Source of the DNA: Leptodontidium sp. MPI-SDFR-AT-0119
Taxonomy: Eukaryota; Ascomycota; Leotiomycetes; Helotiales; Leptodontidiaceae
NCBI GenBank assembly: GCA_020726505.1
Contig: JAHLEZ010000016.1
Location: 1,550,001 to 1,614,000 of the forward strand
Length of the DNA: 64,000 nt
Direction: 5' to 3'
In this document: in pieces, positions 48,501 to 58,441 of the stretch
Layout: each line of letters opens with the position of its first letter
How positions within the stretch are numbered: the first letter of the stretch is position 1
The notes under the pieces: model-generated
Told to the model about the DNA's origin: nothing
Database searches by the model: none
Seen by the model: only the letters and a program-made list of their open reading frames with translations
Position numbers and translations under genes: made by a program

Positions 48501-49080
48501 AAAAGGGAGGAAGTGCTAGTCCCTTGGCGAGGGTTATCGATGGTATATTAAGTGAGGGCTTGTGTAATAGTAGCGGTAATAATAGAACTAATAAAGTCCT
48601 TAATTAGTTAATTTACTTTAGCTTATTAAGTAGGGGTAAGGCCTTTTATATTAGTAGGCTCTGGCGATACGTCGAAGAAGCGCTGGGGTTTGTCCTCTAG
48701 GTCTGAGTCGAATCTGTTAAAGCTCTCTTACTCCTTTAAGAGAGTCTCGACTAAAGGGATAGGGGTGTTAGTAAAGCTTAGCCGTACAGGGGCGCTCTTT
48801 TCTCTAGAGCTTCGCTAACGAGGGGGAGAAGTCGGTAGTAGTAATAAGGTAAGGTAAAGAGGTGTTTGAGGTTATTAATTAATATATTAATTAAATATAC
48901 GTTTAAAACGGGGCGCGCGTTAAGTTACGGCAAGGCAAGTTAATCGCGAGAAAATATTTAGCTTTCTCTAGGACAGTTTACTACTAGGGCAAAAAGGTAC
49001 TTATCTGTCGAATAGGCTAAGGTGTTAAGGCTCGTTATTGACTTATTACGAGGGCAAGTCAGTAAAGCGCAAGATTAAGT
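45592..49080 (-). pseudogene. Gypsy-2 gag, protease and RT segment
   Basis: The minus-strand RT core is readable without a stop at 46292-46014 (FIKPSNALYIALILFTKK, VDYRKLNAL). The YxDD box near 45.84 kb reads YINN. The gag zinc knuckle is at about 47618-47574: C-x2-Y-x4-Y-x4-C, where a cysteine and a histidine have become tyrosine by G-to-A and C-to-T changes. Gag extends towards 49.1 kb. It corresponds to Gypsy-1 upstream of about 1350 and adds the gag part missing there. Confidence 0.85.
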
Positions 49081-49123
49081 AAAATATAACACTTTATAAT
49101 AAAAGGGTATTAGTCTTTTCTTA

Positions 49124-49425
49124 TGTTACGGCTAGCTAGAGGTTAATACGGCGAGTTGACTTAAGCTTTGTATTTAGACTTAAGGCTACGCTTAGAATCG
49201 AGAAGAAAAGACAAGGAGGAAAGGAGAGCTTTTTATAAGGGGGAGCTCGAGTATAAATATATAAAGGGCCCTCCTAATAGGGCCTAGCGTAGTCGAGTGC
49301 CATTCACGTCAATATGTCGCAGGCTCGCCTCCTAGTCTTCCCTATTGGGCTTAGCGCCGTCGCATAGCCAGCGATGCTACGAGCCTATGTCGGTTAGAAT
49401 ACGAGGCGCATCGTAGGTCGTAACA
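49124..49425 (-). repeat. 5' LTR of Gypsy-2
   Basis: Plus strand TGTTACGG... to ...GTCGTAACA, 302 bp, followed by CACGG. Less mutated than the 3' LTR. Confidence 0.95.
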
Positions 49426-49770
49426 CACGGGCTATTAGTAAAAAGGCGAGGCCGTCTAAATAAGAGATCGAGAAGTGACAGTTAGTAGAAGTATTATTAG
49501 GGGATATAAGAAAAGTAGTTACGAAGATAAAGAAAGGGCTTAAGAAGTTAGACAGATTATAAAGGAGTTTAGTAAAAGAGATTGTAGATGCGAGAGGACT
49601 TATAACTTTTTATTAGAAGGCGTAATAGTAAATATTAATAAGAGAAGAGGTAATAAATAAGGCAAGGCTCTTAAAGAAGCTAATTAAACGTTTCTTTCGT
49701 TTAGTACTAGGAAAATTAAAACAGAAATAAATAAGAAAAGAAAAGAAAGTAAATTGAGTTTAAGAATTTA
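49426..49770 (+). repeat. tandem duplication unit 1, right part
   Basis: Continues the unit interrupted at 27557. It aligns with about 50319-50690, for example GCGAGGCCGTCTAAATAAGAG against GCGAGGCCGTCTGAACAGGAG, with many C-to-T and G-to-A changes in this copy. Confidence 0.8.
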
Positions 49771-50690
49771 GTTTAATATAAGAATCCGGGATAAATATTA
49801 TATTAATACTTTTAATTAAGTCGTAAAATAAAAATAGTTACTTCCTTTATTAAGTAGAAGCAAAAGTGTTTTATAAAAGCGAAGTAAAGTTACAATAATC
49901 CTAATTATTATCATCTCAATGCCCCTCCCTACTCGAGACAAACTAACCCTAGCTCCCGATGATTCTTTAACACCTCCTGCCACTAAGTCACTACGGTACA
50001 TTCTTCGCCTACCTCTAGCTTCGCACTAGAACCTGCCATCCATGAAATAAAATACCCTAGGTTGAATAAATCGGCTACAAAAGCAGTTTTGCTGCTCTCC
50101 GAGATGAGAACGCCGGACCTCTTGAGGCGGTACAAAGTGCTCAAGAAAAGACTGAAAAAAAGATGGACAAGAAAGGCCCGCATGCTGTGCGATATGATTA
50201 AGCGAAGTGGTAATAATGAGATAAGAGACCTTCGACTAAAAATAAGGTGAATAAGCTAATAAAGTTGGCTAGCGTCCCAAATATGCTGTTCATAAATGTC
50301 AAGACTCTAATAGGGGAGCACGGGCTGTTGGTGGAGAAGCGAGGCCGTCTGAACAGGAGATCGAGAAGAGGCAGTTGATAGTAGTATTGTTAGGGGATGT
50401 GGGGGAAGGTGGTTACGAAGATGAAGAAAAGGGCTTGGGGAGTTGGACGGATTGTAATGGAGTTTGGTGGAGGAGGAGATTGTGGATGCGAGAGGACTTA
50501 CAACTTTACATTAATTAGAAGGCGCAGTGGTGGATGTTAACGAGAGAAGAGGTAACAAACCAAGGCAAGGCTCTCAGAGAAACTGGTTGGACGTTTCTTT
50601 CGTCCAGCGCCAGGAAAATCGAAACAGAAATAAACGAGGAAAGAAAAGAAAGCAAGAAGAGTCTGAGAATTTAAGTAGATGCCTTAATAT
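49771..50690 (+). repeat. tandem duplication unit 2, less mutated
   Basis: Second copy of the approximately 0.9-kb unit. It includes a basic 62-residue frame (50062-50250, starting MNKSATKAVLLLSEMRTPDL) and another short frame at 50527-50721. Neither is a recognisable protein, and only fragments remain open, so I do not call a gene. AT content falls from left to right across this unit, marking the edge of the RIP compartment. Confidence 0.65.
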
Positions 50691-50877
50691 TGTCTTTCTA
50701 GTACGTTTACTTCGCACTTGAGAGGCTTCTCTACAATGCTCTTGACGAAAGAAATGTCCAACCCCAGTGTGAGAACTGTCCGAATTTCCGAACGACAAAC
50801 ACACCCGTTGTTTTGCGGGGAATCTCTTCGACGAGTTAATAATATAGGTGAGGCAGCAGCTGGTGCATAATATCTTG

Positions 50878-52109
50878 TCAGATTTCAGGGGTAGTAGAGC
50901 TACTAAAAGACGAGTCATCCTTGATCCCTTGACTCCAAACTTTATCTTCCTCTGCCTTATATCTCTTCTCATCCCTAGGGTGTAACTCTTCGGCGGGGGT
51001 GATTTCTCTGCGCCGTTTCTTCGCCCAAGGCTTCACGATCGCAGATTTGACAACACCCGTCTTCTGTCGGATCATGGCCGCCTTCTTCTCTGCAGCCTCA
51101 AGGAATGTACACATCTTTTCAGCAGAGATCGTGACGTTTTCCTGTGGTATGTCCATCCCATCAAATATGTCATCGGGCGCGAAGTCTCGTAGCCGGATTT
51201 GTAGGTCGCTGCCGGGAGAAGAAGCCGCTTCGCCGTTACTGTTACGGAATACCTGATGGAAAGTCAGCACAATGATGGGGTCATGGAAAATACCGTGAAT
51301 GTTCACCTGGTTATCAATTGTCTGCTTGGCAACCAGAACATTCTCCCCATCTTCATCGAGTTCTACATCGTCTTCCCACATCGAAAAGGTTGCCATCCTC
51401 GCCTTGTCCCCTCCATATTCAATATCCACACCAACAACAACTTGTATATTACTGTCCGATCCGAGAATATAATCGTCTGCGAGATGTGGTAGATCCCTCC
51501 TCTTCTGCGAATACGAAACTTCGATCACCACACCCGGGTACTGTGCCCTCGAATGCTGAAACTGCGCGTCCGGATCATGTGTGCCGTACTCTGGATCCGC
51601 AGACTTAATCCTTGACGAGGCTCCTGAACTGATGTCCTTTGCGAATTCGGCAGAGGTGCCCGAGATGGCTTTTAGTTGATTCTGTATCTCCTCCACGAGC
51701 TGTGCAATGAAGCATTCGTGAACAGTGGATGGCATTCGAAGCACGAGTCGGCTGGTCGATGGGAAGTAGTCGAATCTGCGGGAAACGTCAGCGAATACTG
51801 GACTGGACTCGATGCGCGTCCTCTCCTCCTTCCGTACCGAAGGTTGTGCTCTGCAAATCCAGCTAAAGACTCGTCGCGATCGAGGCGTTGCAGTAAGTCT
51901 TGATAGCCCTCTGCATCCAGAGAATATGCAGCCCACGGCGCTGCTACTCGGAGACCTGCTCCTGTCTTCGCCTTCTTGATGTCGTCGATGATGCGAAGGA
52001 CCGTAGAACAATGCTTCTCGTCGGTCGCAGGCGGTGTTAATGGGCAGGCAGTGAAGCTTGCTGTGGGGGTAACGTGGGCTTGGAGATCTGGGCTGGCTGG
52101 CATAGTCAT
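50878..52109 (-). CDS. PD-(D/E)XK nuclease-like fungal protein, three exons, 371 aa
   Basis: Exons are 52109-51838, 51775-51307 and 51252-50878. The 62-bp intron (GTACGG...CTGAC...GCAG) and the 54-bp intron (GTGAAC...CTGAC...CAG) are needed to join the conserved parts; the second is a multiple of three, so an unspliced frame also stays open. The sum is 1,116 nt. The N-terminus has an LTPPATDEK motif and helical VLRIIDDIKKAK (about 37-48). The core is SRLVLRMPSTVHE (99-111), then PEYGTHDPDAQF (152-163) and YPGVVIEVSYSQK (170-182), followed by LADDYILGSDSNIQVVVG. Glu176 and Lys182, with upstream aspartates, fit a PD-(D/E)XK-like fold known from a large uncharacterised fungal family. The C-terminus is Lys/Arg-rich with KKRRR, a possible nuclear signal. 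It appears intact, with normal CAA/CAG/TGG use. Its biological role is unknown. Confidence 0.8.
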
Positions 52110-52152
52110 TATATGACAGGACGCAGGAGTGACATTCGTGTCCTATCGTGTC

Positions 52153-52357
52153 GGAAAAGGCAGACAGCGACGTGCTGCTGGCGATGATGTTGTGAAGTGG
52201 CGGGTGGCGGCGAGTTGACATGGGAGCTTCAAGGTCGTCGGGGCACGGCACGAAATCAGCTGACACCACGGCAGCATGTTGATCCGGATTTATCTCGCGA
52301 GTCAGTCCCCGCCTTACTTGCCCCACACCTAATTAGCCAATTAAGGGGATCGACGCA
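52153..52357 (-). promoter_or_regulatory. upstream block shared with the HET gene, copy 1
   Basis: Two conserved blocks, GGAAAAGGCAGACAGCGACG (from 52153) and CCCCACACCTAATTAGCCAA (from 52321, continuing TTAAGGGG-TCGACGCA), lie 44-250 bp upstream of the PD-(D/E)XK start. Both recur at 60288-60386, upstream of the split HET gene on the same strand. The second block contains a near-palindrome, CCTAATTAGCCAATTAAGG. Confidence 0.5.
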
Positions 52358-52379
52358 GGAATCCCGTAGGAGGGTTTAA

Positions 52380-52636
52380 GGTAAAATAGTCGCAATTTAA
52401 TAGTTCGCGCGAGTAGTTAATAAAAGAAGGCTTTCGATTAAAAAGCACTTTTAAAACGTATATATAAATACATTTTATTATTATTCAATTATAATAAATA
52501 AAAGCTTATTTAAAAGCGTATATAATTATTAATAATTTATACTTTTATAATTTTATTATAATTATATTTAAGGATTTAATTGATTATTAAAAAAGAGAAC
52601 TTATTATTAGTTATAAATATATAATCCTTAGAGTAG
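52380..52636. other. short AT-rich RIP-like tract
   Basis: About 250 bp of very AT-rich DNA inside the gene island, ending exactly where the hydrolase pseudogene loses similarity. It may be the eroded remainder of that gene or a small repeat. Confidence 0.5.
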
Positions 52637-53225
52637 CTATAGTCTCCTACGTCCCCACTTCGCCTTGGACGATCCCTCGAAAGGAGTTCCGAGGAAGATA
52701 ACCCCGATCGTTCCATCCATGAGAGCGTCCGATGCATTGTCGGTTCTATTATGCCTCGATAGTGCATTAGCGCATACGAGCCCACCTAGACTGTGCGATA
52801 CGAATATGATGGAACGATCGGACTAGAAAAGACTATTAGTTGTCACTACATGTCCGAAGGATAGCAGACTCTTACCGTGTGGGTTTTTTCGCGCAAGCCG
52901 ACTATGCTCTGGAACAATGCTGTAGAGTGATCGTCGATAGTGAGCTGCTCCGCGACGCGTTTTGGTCCGTGAAACGGGTAAAAGTGTGCAAATTCAGCGT
53001 GATAGCCAAACGAAAGTATTCTAGCAGTCAGGCAGGCTTAATAGAGGAGATCTTTGGGCCAGAAAACCTCCCTCCCGCCTCCTTGCCATGTCCATGTCTT
53101 CGCTCTATCGCCCCCAAGTCCATGGACGAAGACAATATTTCACGCAATTAGAAATGAACTGGATACAGTGTCCCTCAAGCTTATTCGATATTTGCCTCTA
53201 GCGGATCCCACAGTGCCCCGGTATA
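52637..53225 (-). pseudogene. SesB-like alpha/beta-hydrolase fragment
   Basis: One exon at about 53137-52876 encodes IVFVHGLGGDRAKTWTW, VFWPKDLL and a RILSFGY segment. A 53-bp intron (52875-52823, GTAAGAG...CTAG) joins it in phase to 52822-52637, which encodes IIFVSHSLGGLVCANALSR and GVIFLGTPFEGSSKAKWG. This is the serine-hydrolase domain (nucleophile in SHSLGG) found at the N-terminus of SesB-type proteins, often fused to NACHT/NB-ARC and repeat domains in fungal nonself recognition. An upstream exon of about 53225-53184 (LWDPLEANIE) probably belongs to it, but its donor reads ATAAGC. A TAA replaces a glutamine codon at 53040-53038 and the protein ends at a TAG just after the hydrolase core. 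The downstream NTPase is missing. Confidence 0.75.
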
Positions 53226-53456
53226 CAGAGGAACGGAAAGTTACACCTACAAGGATCAATTAGAAGCCTGCAAAGCAAAGATAAAGCAAAGGATCAATTA
53301 GGTAGTCAGTCAGGTGACTAATTCGGTGGATACAACGAGGTCTCAGGGATGGTAGGATAGAGGCGACAGCGTGGTATTAGTACCAGTAATACTACAGAGC
53401 GTGAAATCGTGTAAGGAATAGACATAGTCGTTATCAACAGCCTCAATCAAGGAGTC

Positions 53457-53535
53457 GTGCTATTTGGTCAATTTTGAAACTTGAGGGTGCTATATCATCA
53501 ATTTGCAAAGAAATCGGTGCTCTATTGTCAATTGG
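53457..53535. repeat. three 30-bp degenerate tandem repeats
   Basis: Units start at 53457, 53487 and 53517, exactly 30 bp apart. Each begins GTGCTMT and contains TCAATTT or TCAATTG. The third unit is partial. They lie between the SesB-like fragment and the HET C-terminal part, about 80 bp beyond the HET stop codon. Confidence 0.6.
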
Positions 53536-53612
53536 CTGTTTCTATTAAGTTAGACGAGACGAGCATGCAGCGATGACCCTTATACGAATAACAGCTGTTT
53601 ATTCTTCCTATC

Positions 53613-54448
53613 TCAAACCAGGTGCACCAGTTGCTTCAATCCTGGCTTCATCGCAAAAGGATTAGGCGGGAGGCTAGAAGGATCTTTCACGGAGTTGCCA
53701 TTAACGTCCGTCCCATAATGATTGCACTCCTCCTCCGACGTGAATACCTTTTTTTTCAAGATGCCAATCCTGCGGAATCTCCTCCGCGATAGGTCTTCAT
53801 CAACTGCCACAAGTCCAATGACGCCTGTCTTCCGACCATCTCGGCTCTCAAAATTCAGGATGTTGATGAACCACGCCGTTGCCATTTGGGGATCGATAGG
53901 CTCGTCCGGGAACCATTCGTATTCGCTGACAAAGCGGTGTCGATGCTGAAGCTCCGCTCTGGTTCCGTCTGGCAGAGGGCCCCGAATCTGTTGCTCTGGC
54001 GGCTCCTCCAAAGTCAGACCTGCGCCCTCCATGTATTCTCGAGTTCTATGGGTCAGATAGACCTTGGTGAATTGGGTCATCAGGGAAATGCTGTCCTCTG
54101 GGCGGCCGGTGAGAGCAGCTGCTATCGATGGCGGAAGGCCACGAACTTCAAATTCTGGTGCTTCTTTGGAAAACGGATACCCCACGATCGATGGGCACAG
54201 TCCTGAAGAGGCGTCTGCGAGAGAGTATTTTCCTATGTAAAGGTTTGAGGAAACGCTCTGCTTTAAGGAGGCCCATGACCATGACGGGATCCCGTTTCCA
54301 AGCCTTCCGCTTTTCTTTGGATCCTCCAAGAAGGTGACGTCGTTCGTTCTCCAGCAGAGGTCGATGAGGAGAATATCAAGCCACAGTCCTTGATAGTAGT
54401 CATAGCCTGTTCCTTCGCTAAGCAGCTGCATCACTCCTTTGATAGCAT
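53613..54448 (-). pseudogene. HET-domain gene, C-terminal part (after hAT insertion)
   Basis: This is the 3' portion of the gene whose 5' portion is 59938-58442. From 54440 down to the stop at 53613 there are 275 codons, starting KGVMQLLSEGTGYDYYQGLW and including GIPSWSWASL, the WSW motif usual downstream of HET domains. The last residues before the transposon (NAI, 58450-58442) and the first after it are in the same frame when one copy of the 8-bp duplication is removed, giving 774 codons in total. I see no other stop, so the transposon is the only lesion. Confidence 0.85.
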
Positions 54449-54465
54449 CAGTGTTCGCAGTAGTG
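54449..54465. repeat. hAT left terminal inverted repeat
   Basis: CAGTGTTCGCAGTAGTG; it matches the complement of 58425-58441 exactly. Confidence 0.92.
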
Positions 54466-54613
54466 TATGCAGTATTCTTGATACCCCCCACAATAGTGAT
54501 ATGGGACCATTCTGAAAAATACTGGAGTGATATAAGACCGTTCCTATAAATACGGAGTGATATTAGCCTACGAACTCTGTATTGTTTCTCACTACGTAGT
54601 ATATTAGCGTATT

Positions 54614-54650
54614 AGAGGGGTAGTTAGAGGGGTAGTTAAAGGGGTAAAAT
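54614..54650. repeat. short tandem GGGGTAGTTA repeat in hAT left end
   Basis: Three units of AGAGGGGTAGTT-type sequence, the last reading AAAGGGGTAAAA. Confidence 0.6.
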
Positions 54651-54920
54651 GAGGCTGAAGCCTTGTAAATCAGGGGGCTGGGAGGTGGTTGGGAGCTTAC
54701 CTGACGCCTCCTCGTCCTTAATAAAGATCTCCTTACTCTCTAACTAAATTTGTTAGAGGTTGCGAGGCCATTGAACCTTCTAAAGAGGCCAGAACCGTAA
54801 AGTTGACCATTCGGATGTAGTCCCTCGATTCCCTTGGATTCTCTCGCGTACCCGGCCTTTCCGTGTATATCCTAAGCATAGAATCTGCCTTGATTTTAGT
54901 AGGATTTAGTGTGATATCAA

Positions 54921-55336
54921 GTGCCCGGGCATATCTCAAGAGGTTGTGGAAATGAGAATATACGTCTATCCTATGCTTCTTGACATCCACCTGCCCTTAA
55001 CTGTGTGATTCAGACATTACATTGCCTGTTTTTAGCTAGGAAATCAATGGTTTCTGATGCCCAAAGTATGCTTAGATCGTTCCGGATATAAGGATATACA
55101 TCAGCTGTATCCTTCGACTCCTCTAGACCTGTCTTACCCCCTAATATTTGTGCCCGGGCTTCGAGATTTCAGTGTTTTGGGAGGAATAATAGGTCGATTT
55201 TAATGCCCGGATAGCTAGAAAGAAATGAGGATATTCGTAGACTCGTGATCGGTGTTTAGGAGGTAGGTTTGAGGATCCTGGATGTGGAAATTGATCAGTT
55301 TCTCGCCTAAAAAGCAGGACATTTTAATGCCCGGAT
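54921..55336. repeat. hAT left subterminal TGCCCGG repeats
   Basis: TGCCCGGG at about 54922 and 55151, and TGCCCGGAT at 55204 and 55328. Similar repeats at the other end (58071 and 58124) are in the same written orientation. Subterminal repeats are known transposase-binding sites in hAT elements; that role is inferred here. Confidence 0.55.
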
Positions 55337-55486
55337 ACTGAAGGTGCAAGTGAGGGCATACTTACCTTTGGAGCTATATAAACCACTTATATTCCTTACA
55401 CTAGATCAGCCATATCTCTAGTTATATCTTTAAGTACCTTGCTGTCGCCCTTTTATTTTCACTTCTTAAGCTACCTTACTGTCGTC

Positions 55487-58063
55487 ATGTCGTCGTCTTA
55501 AAGCTCCTAATCGTCGATTCTCTCTGAGATACCTTCTGAATCGTCTTTAAAGGTTGTCCCTGACGTAGAATTAAAGTGGGAGGAGCCTATTCCTGAAATC
55601 GTCGATATGCTAAAAGAAATCATTGATTTAATAGAGAACGACGAAGATCAGCGTACTTAGGTCAAGCTCTAGTCCCCTGACGTCTCTCAGCTAGAGGATT
55701 CGTTCTCTTAAGACCTTATTAGTATAGTTCTCACCTTAGAAAGCAATGCCCGTCAAGATACTATGTCAGTAGACTCTCTAGCTCACGGAATAGAGCGCAA
55801 TCGCACCTCTTTTATGTGAAAGTATATACCAAACGAAGATCCTAATCATATCTACCTTAACGAGGACGACTAATGCGAGTTTCGGTGTACGTACTATTCG
55901 AGTTAATATCGCGAGTCTAGAGGCACTAGAATTATTATTAACTATCTCCTCAAGCGGCATAATATTCAGAAGGAATCTACGCGTCAGAAGCTCAAGAAGA
56001 GAGCCCGTGGCGCCATCGAGAGCGCTATAGAAGCTGTTACTCAGTCTGGAGGGTACAAGAAACGTCGATTTGAGCCGCGTAGCGACGAGGTCGTGAAAGC
56101 TGAGTATATAATCGATCCCCACGTCCTTAAGCTCTTAATAGTCCGCTAGTTTACCTCTAATTCTCTCCTACTCTCTACTGTAGAAAGCGACGAATTCTGA
56201 GCTATAATGGCGTATATTAACAAGGACATTAGAGCCTAACTTCCCTCTAGCGCTAATACAATTAAGACCTAGATTATTCGACACTTCGTCGCTAAGAAGG
56301 TGAAAAGAAAGGCAGCGATACTAAAGGCAAGATCTCTCATCTACATCTCCTGCGACCTACTTGTTTCTACTAACGGACTCCCTATTATAGCGTAGATTAC
56401 TCACTTTATTAGAGAAGATAGCGAGCTAGTTTGTGAGCCTTTAGTTGTACGAGAAATTCAAGGGAGCCACGATTAAGACAACCTTTCGAGACATTCGATG
56501 GAGGTGTTAATAGAGTAAGAGATTACAGGGAGAATTAGCTATTAAGTAATAGATAATACTAGCGTGAACGACGCGATACTAAGACAGATTTCCACTAGTA
56601 AGTTGAGGCTCTTTTCTTGCTCTCTAATTAGTGGCAATACTTCACCGCCTGCTTAATCCGGCTAGCTCCCGCACCTGGGCATCAGACTTCTCATCGTCGC
56701 TAACTTCCTACCTCACTTTTAGAGGACTATTTAATTAACTGCGAATCGACTACGACCCCGAAGAGCACTAATTATACTGCCATAGCTATATACTCAACCT
56801 CGTAGGTGATACCTTCCTCTTTAAAACACAAGGCGAAGCTCTTGTAGAGTATAATAACGACTATTCCTTATCTGCCGACGCTATCACGGAACTCGAGTTT
56901 GCCCTCTAGCGAAAGAAAGGTGCGATAGGCAAAGCTTACAACTATGCGGTCAAGTTCAGTCGAAGTACTTTGAAGAACGGATATTAGGTACAAATAAGTG
57001 GCAAGAAGCTTCCAAGAGATAACGGCACGTAGTGGACTTCTATATATAAATTAGTGAGTGTTCTAGATAATCCGGACGTCTAAAAAGCACTACAAAAGCT
57101 TTATATTTAGCATCCGGATGCTATCGAGCCTGTGGATCGATTGACGCCAGAAGACTTTACAGAACTCCACAAGATCAAATTCTTCTTCCAAGCTATATAT
57201 GATGCTATCCTTTTTATAGAGGGCCACAGCGTAACTTTAGATCGCGTTCTTCTAGCCATGGAATTTGTCCTTGACCACTTCGAGACTAGCAAAACGACCT
57301 ACAAGGAGGACCGATTTCTCTCACCTTGTATTAACTCTGGCTAGTCTAAGCTAAACGATTATTACGCCCTCACAGATAAATCTCCAGCCTACGTCGCAAC
57401 AGTAGTTCTCGATCCTTCAAAGAAGTGGCAATATTTTAAGGAGCAGTAGAAGGTAGTACACCCTAAGTGGCTTAATACGTAGAAGGTCAAAGTAGAACGC
57501 TAGTGGGAGTATTTATACAAGGTTATTATTAGATCTATTTTCATTTTCTATTATAAACGTTAGTACTAACTCAGAAACAGGATCTGCCTTATACCTCTTT
57601 AGCTTCCTCTTCTTCGAATCCACAGCTCGATAAGCCGTCCAAAAACACTTATATCACTCACCTCTAGCGCAAGCAACAAGCTAAGGTCACCCTCGACGAA
57701 TACTCCTTATATTTCTCTACTCTATTAATTATAAAGAACGAGAAACACGACCCTCGTAAGTGGTGGCTAGAGATGGCGCAATAACAAACCTTCCCAAATC
57801 TCTCTCGAATGGCTCTTGACATACTATCGATTCCAGTTATGTCATCCGAATGCGAGCGTATCTTTTCTGCCACTAAAGTTACTATTATAGACCGGCGAAA
57901 TCGCATGGGGATCGAGTTAGTGGAAGTACACGAATGCTTAAAGTATTAGCTGAAGCTAAAGCTCGAGGAGCTAGATTCTGAGGTAAAGGGGGAGATTTTG
58001 GCTAGAGCTGAAGCCTCAGCAAACTACATAACCTCTACGTCTTGCGGTGGCCGATTAGGATGA
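55487..58063 (+). pseudogene. hAT transposase, RIP-damaged, with introns
   Basis: ATG at 55487 (M-S-S-S) to TGA at 58061-58063. A BED-like zinc-finger region is near 55870-55950 (CEFRCTYYSS then KRHNIQKEST), followed by the catalytic region and an all-alpha segment (LTPEDFTELHKIKFFFQAIY near 57140-57200). The C-terminal dimerisation domain is at about 57740-57950 (KWWLEMA, then FPNLSRMALDILSIPVMSSE, CERIFSATK and an RNRMG block). The middle part is in a different frame from the ends, so at least two introns are present. One is likely at about 57522-57571, ending TACTAACTCAG. Several glutamine/tryptophan codons read as TAA/TAG, including two in the first ten codons, so this copy is not functional. 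Confidence 0.82.
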
Positions 58064-58070
58064 GTTAGAG

Positions 58071-58132
58071 TGCCCGGATACTTTATTTCCTCTCTTTTTG
58101 CAGTGTTTTTGATGTATTTAGAGTGCCCGGAT
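58071..58132. repeat. hAT right subterminal TGCCCGGAT repeats
   Basis: AGAGTGCCCGGAT occurs with its core at 58071 and 58124, separated by about 53 bp, with CAGTGTTTTT between them. Confidence 0.6.
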
Positions 58133-58424
58133 GTTTCTTTTTGACTACTTTTTACGTCGTAACGTTCTAATATCTTGTTTTTTATCGAGTTCCCTTTTAC
58201 AACTGTATTATTCGTCTTAGAATTGCGTTAGTCTTAGTAGAGGCGCTGCGTTGATTTTGAGTTAGTAGTCCATTTTAGGTTTAGTGCGATATTTCTTCAG
58301 TATCTCAGTATATCCCCGTACTATACAATATTATCTTTCCCCCTGCCAATACGTGTGGTCTCAGAAATACGGTACGAAGTACGTATTTGACCACCTGAAT
58401 ACGGAGCTAATAATACCCAAACTG

Positions 58425-58441
58425 CACTACTGCGAACACTG
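58425..58441. repeat. hAT right terminal inverted repeat
   Basis: CACTACTGCGAACACTG, followed directly by the second GATAGCAT copy (58442-58449). Confidence 0.92.

Larger units (their letters stand above)
27558..49425 (-). mobile_element. complete chromovirus Gypsy-2, split by Copia-B and Copia-C
   Basis: Two 302-bp LTRs (27558-27859 and 49124-49425) bound a 21.9-kb interval flanked by a perfect CACGG duplication (27553-27557 and 49426-49430). Removing the two nested copia elements with one copy of each duplication leaves about 6.6 kb, a normal gypsy size. Gag, RT, RNase H, integrase and chromodomain follow in order on the minus strand from 49.1 kb down to 27.9 kb. It is the same family as Gypsy-1. 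Confidence 0.95.
54449..58441 (+). mobile_element. hAT transposon (3,993 bp) inserted in the HET gene
   Basis: Terminal inverted repeats begin CAGTGTTCGCAGTAGTG at 54449 and end with the complement at 58441. They are flanked by a perfect 8-bp duplication GATAGCAT (54441-54448 and 58442-58449). An 8-bp duplication, CAGTG-type ends and a transposase with a C-terminal hAT dimerisation domain define the superfamily. The subterminal regions carry repeated TGCCCGGAT/TGCCCGGG motifs. RIP damage is lighter than in the 1-50 kb compartment. Confidence 0.95.

Noticed and set aside
1..50000. Possible reassigned genetic code with TAA/TAG read as glutamine
   Set aside because: The genes at 50878-52109 and 61026-62906 use CAA/CAG normally and end in standard stops. 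The effect is confined to repeats and accompanied by TG-to-TA changes (Met to Ile, Trp to stop), which is RIP.
50574..50972. 132-residue minus-strand frame overlapping the end of the PD-(D/E)XK gene
   Set aside because: Overlaps the real gene in another frame and lies on a repeated unit; no conserved motif.
52110..52326. Long N-terminal extension of the PD-(D/E)XK gene from an ATG at 52326
   Set aside because: That frame is joined to the conserved core only by ignoring the 62-bp intron. The conserved N-terminus is in the other frame, starting at 52109.
53457..53535. CRISPR-like array
   Set aside because: Three degenerate, directly adjacent 30-bp units without spacers in a eukaryotic genome; a minisatellite-type repeat.
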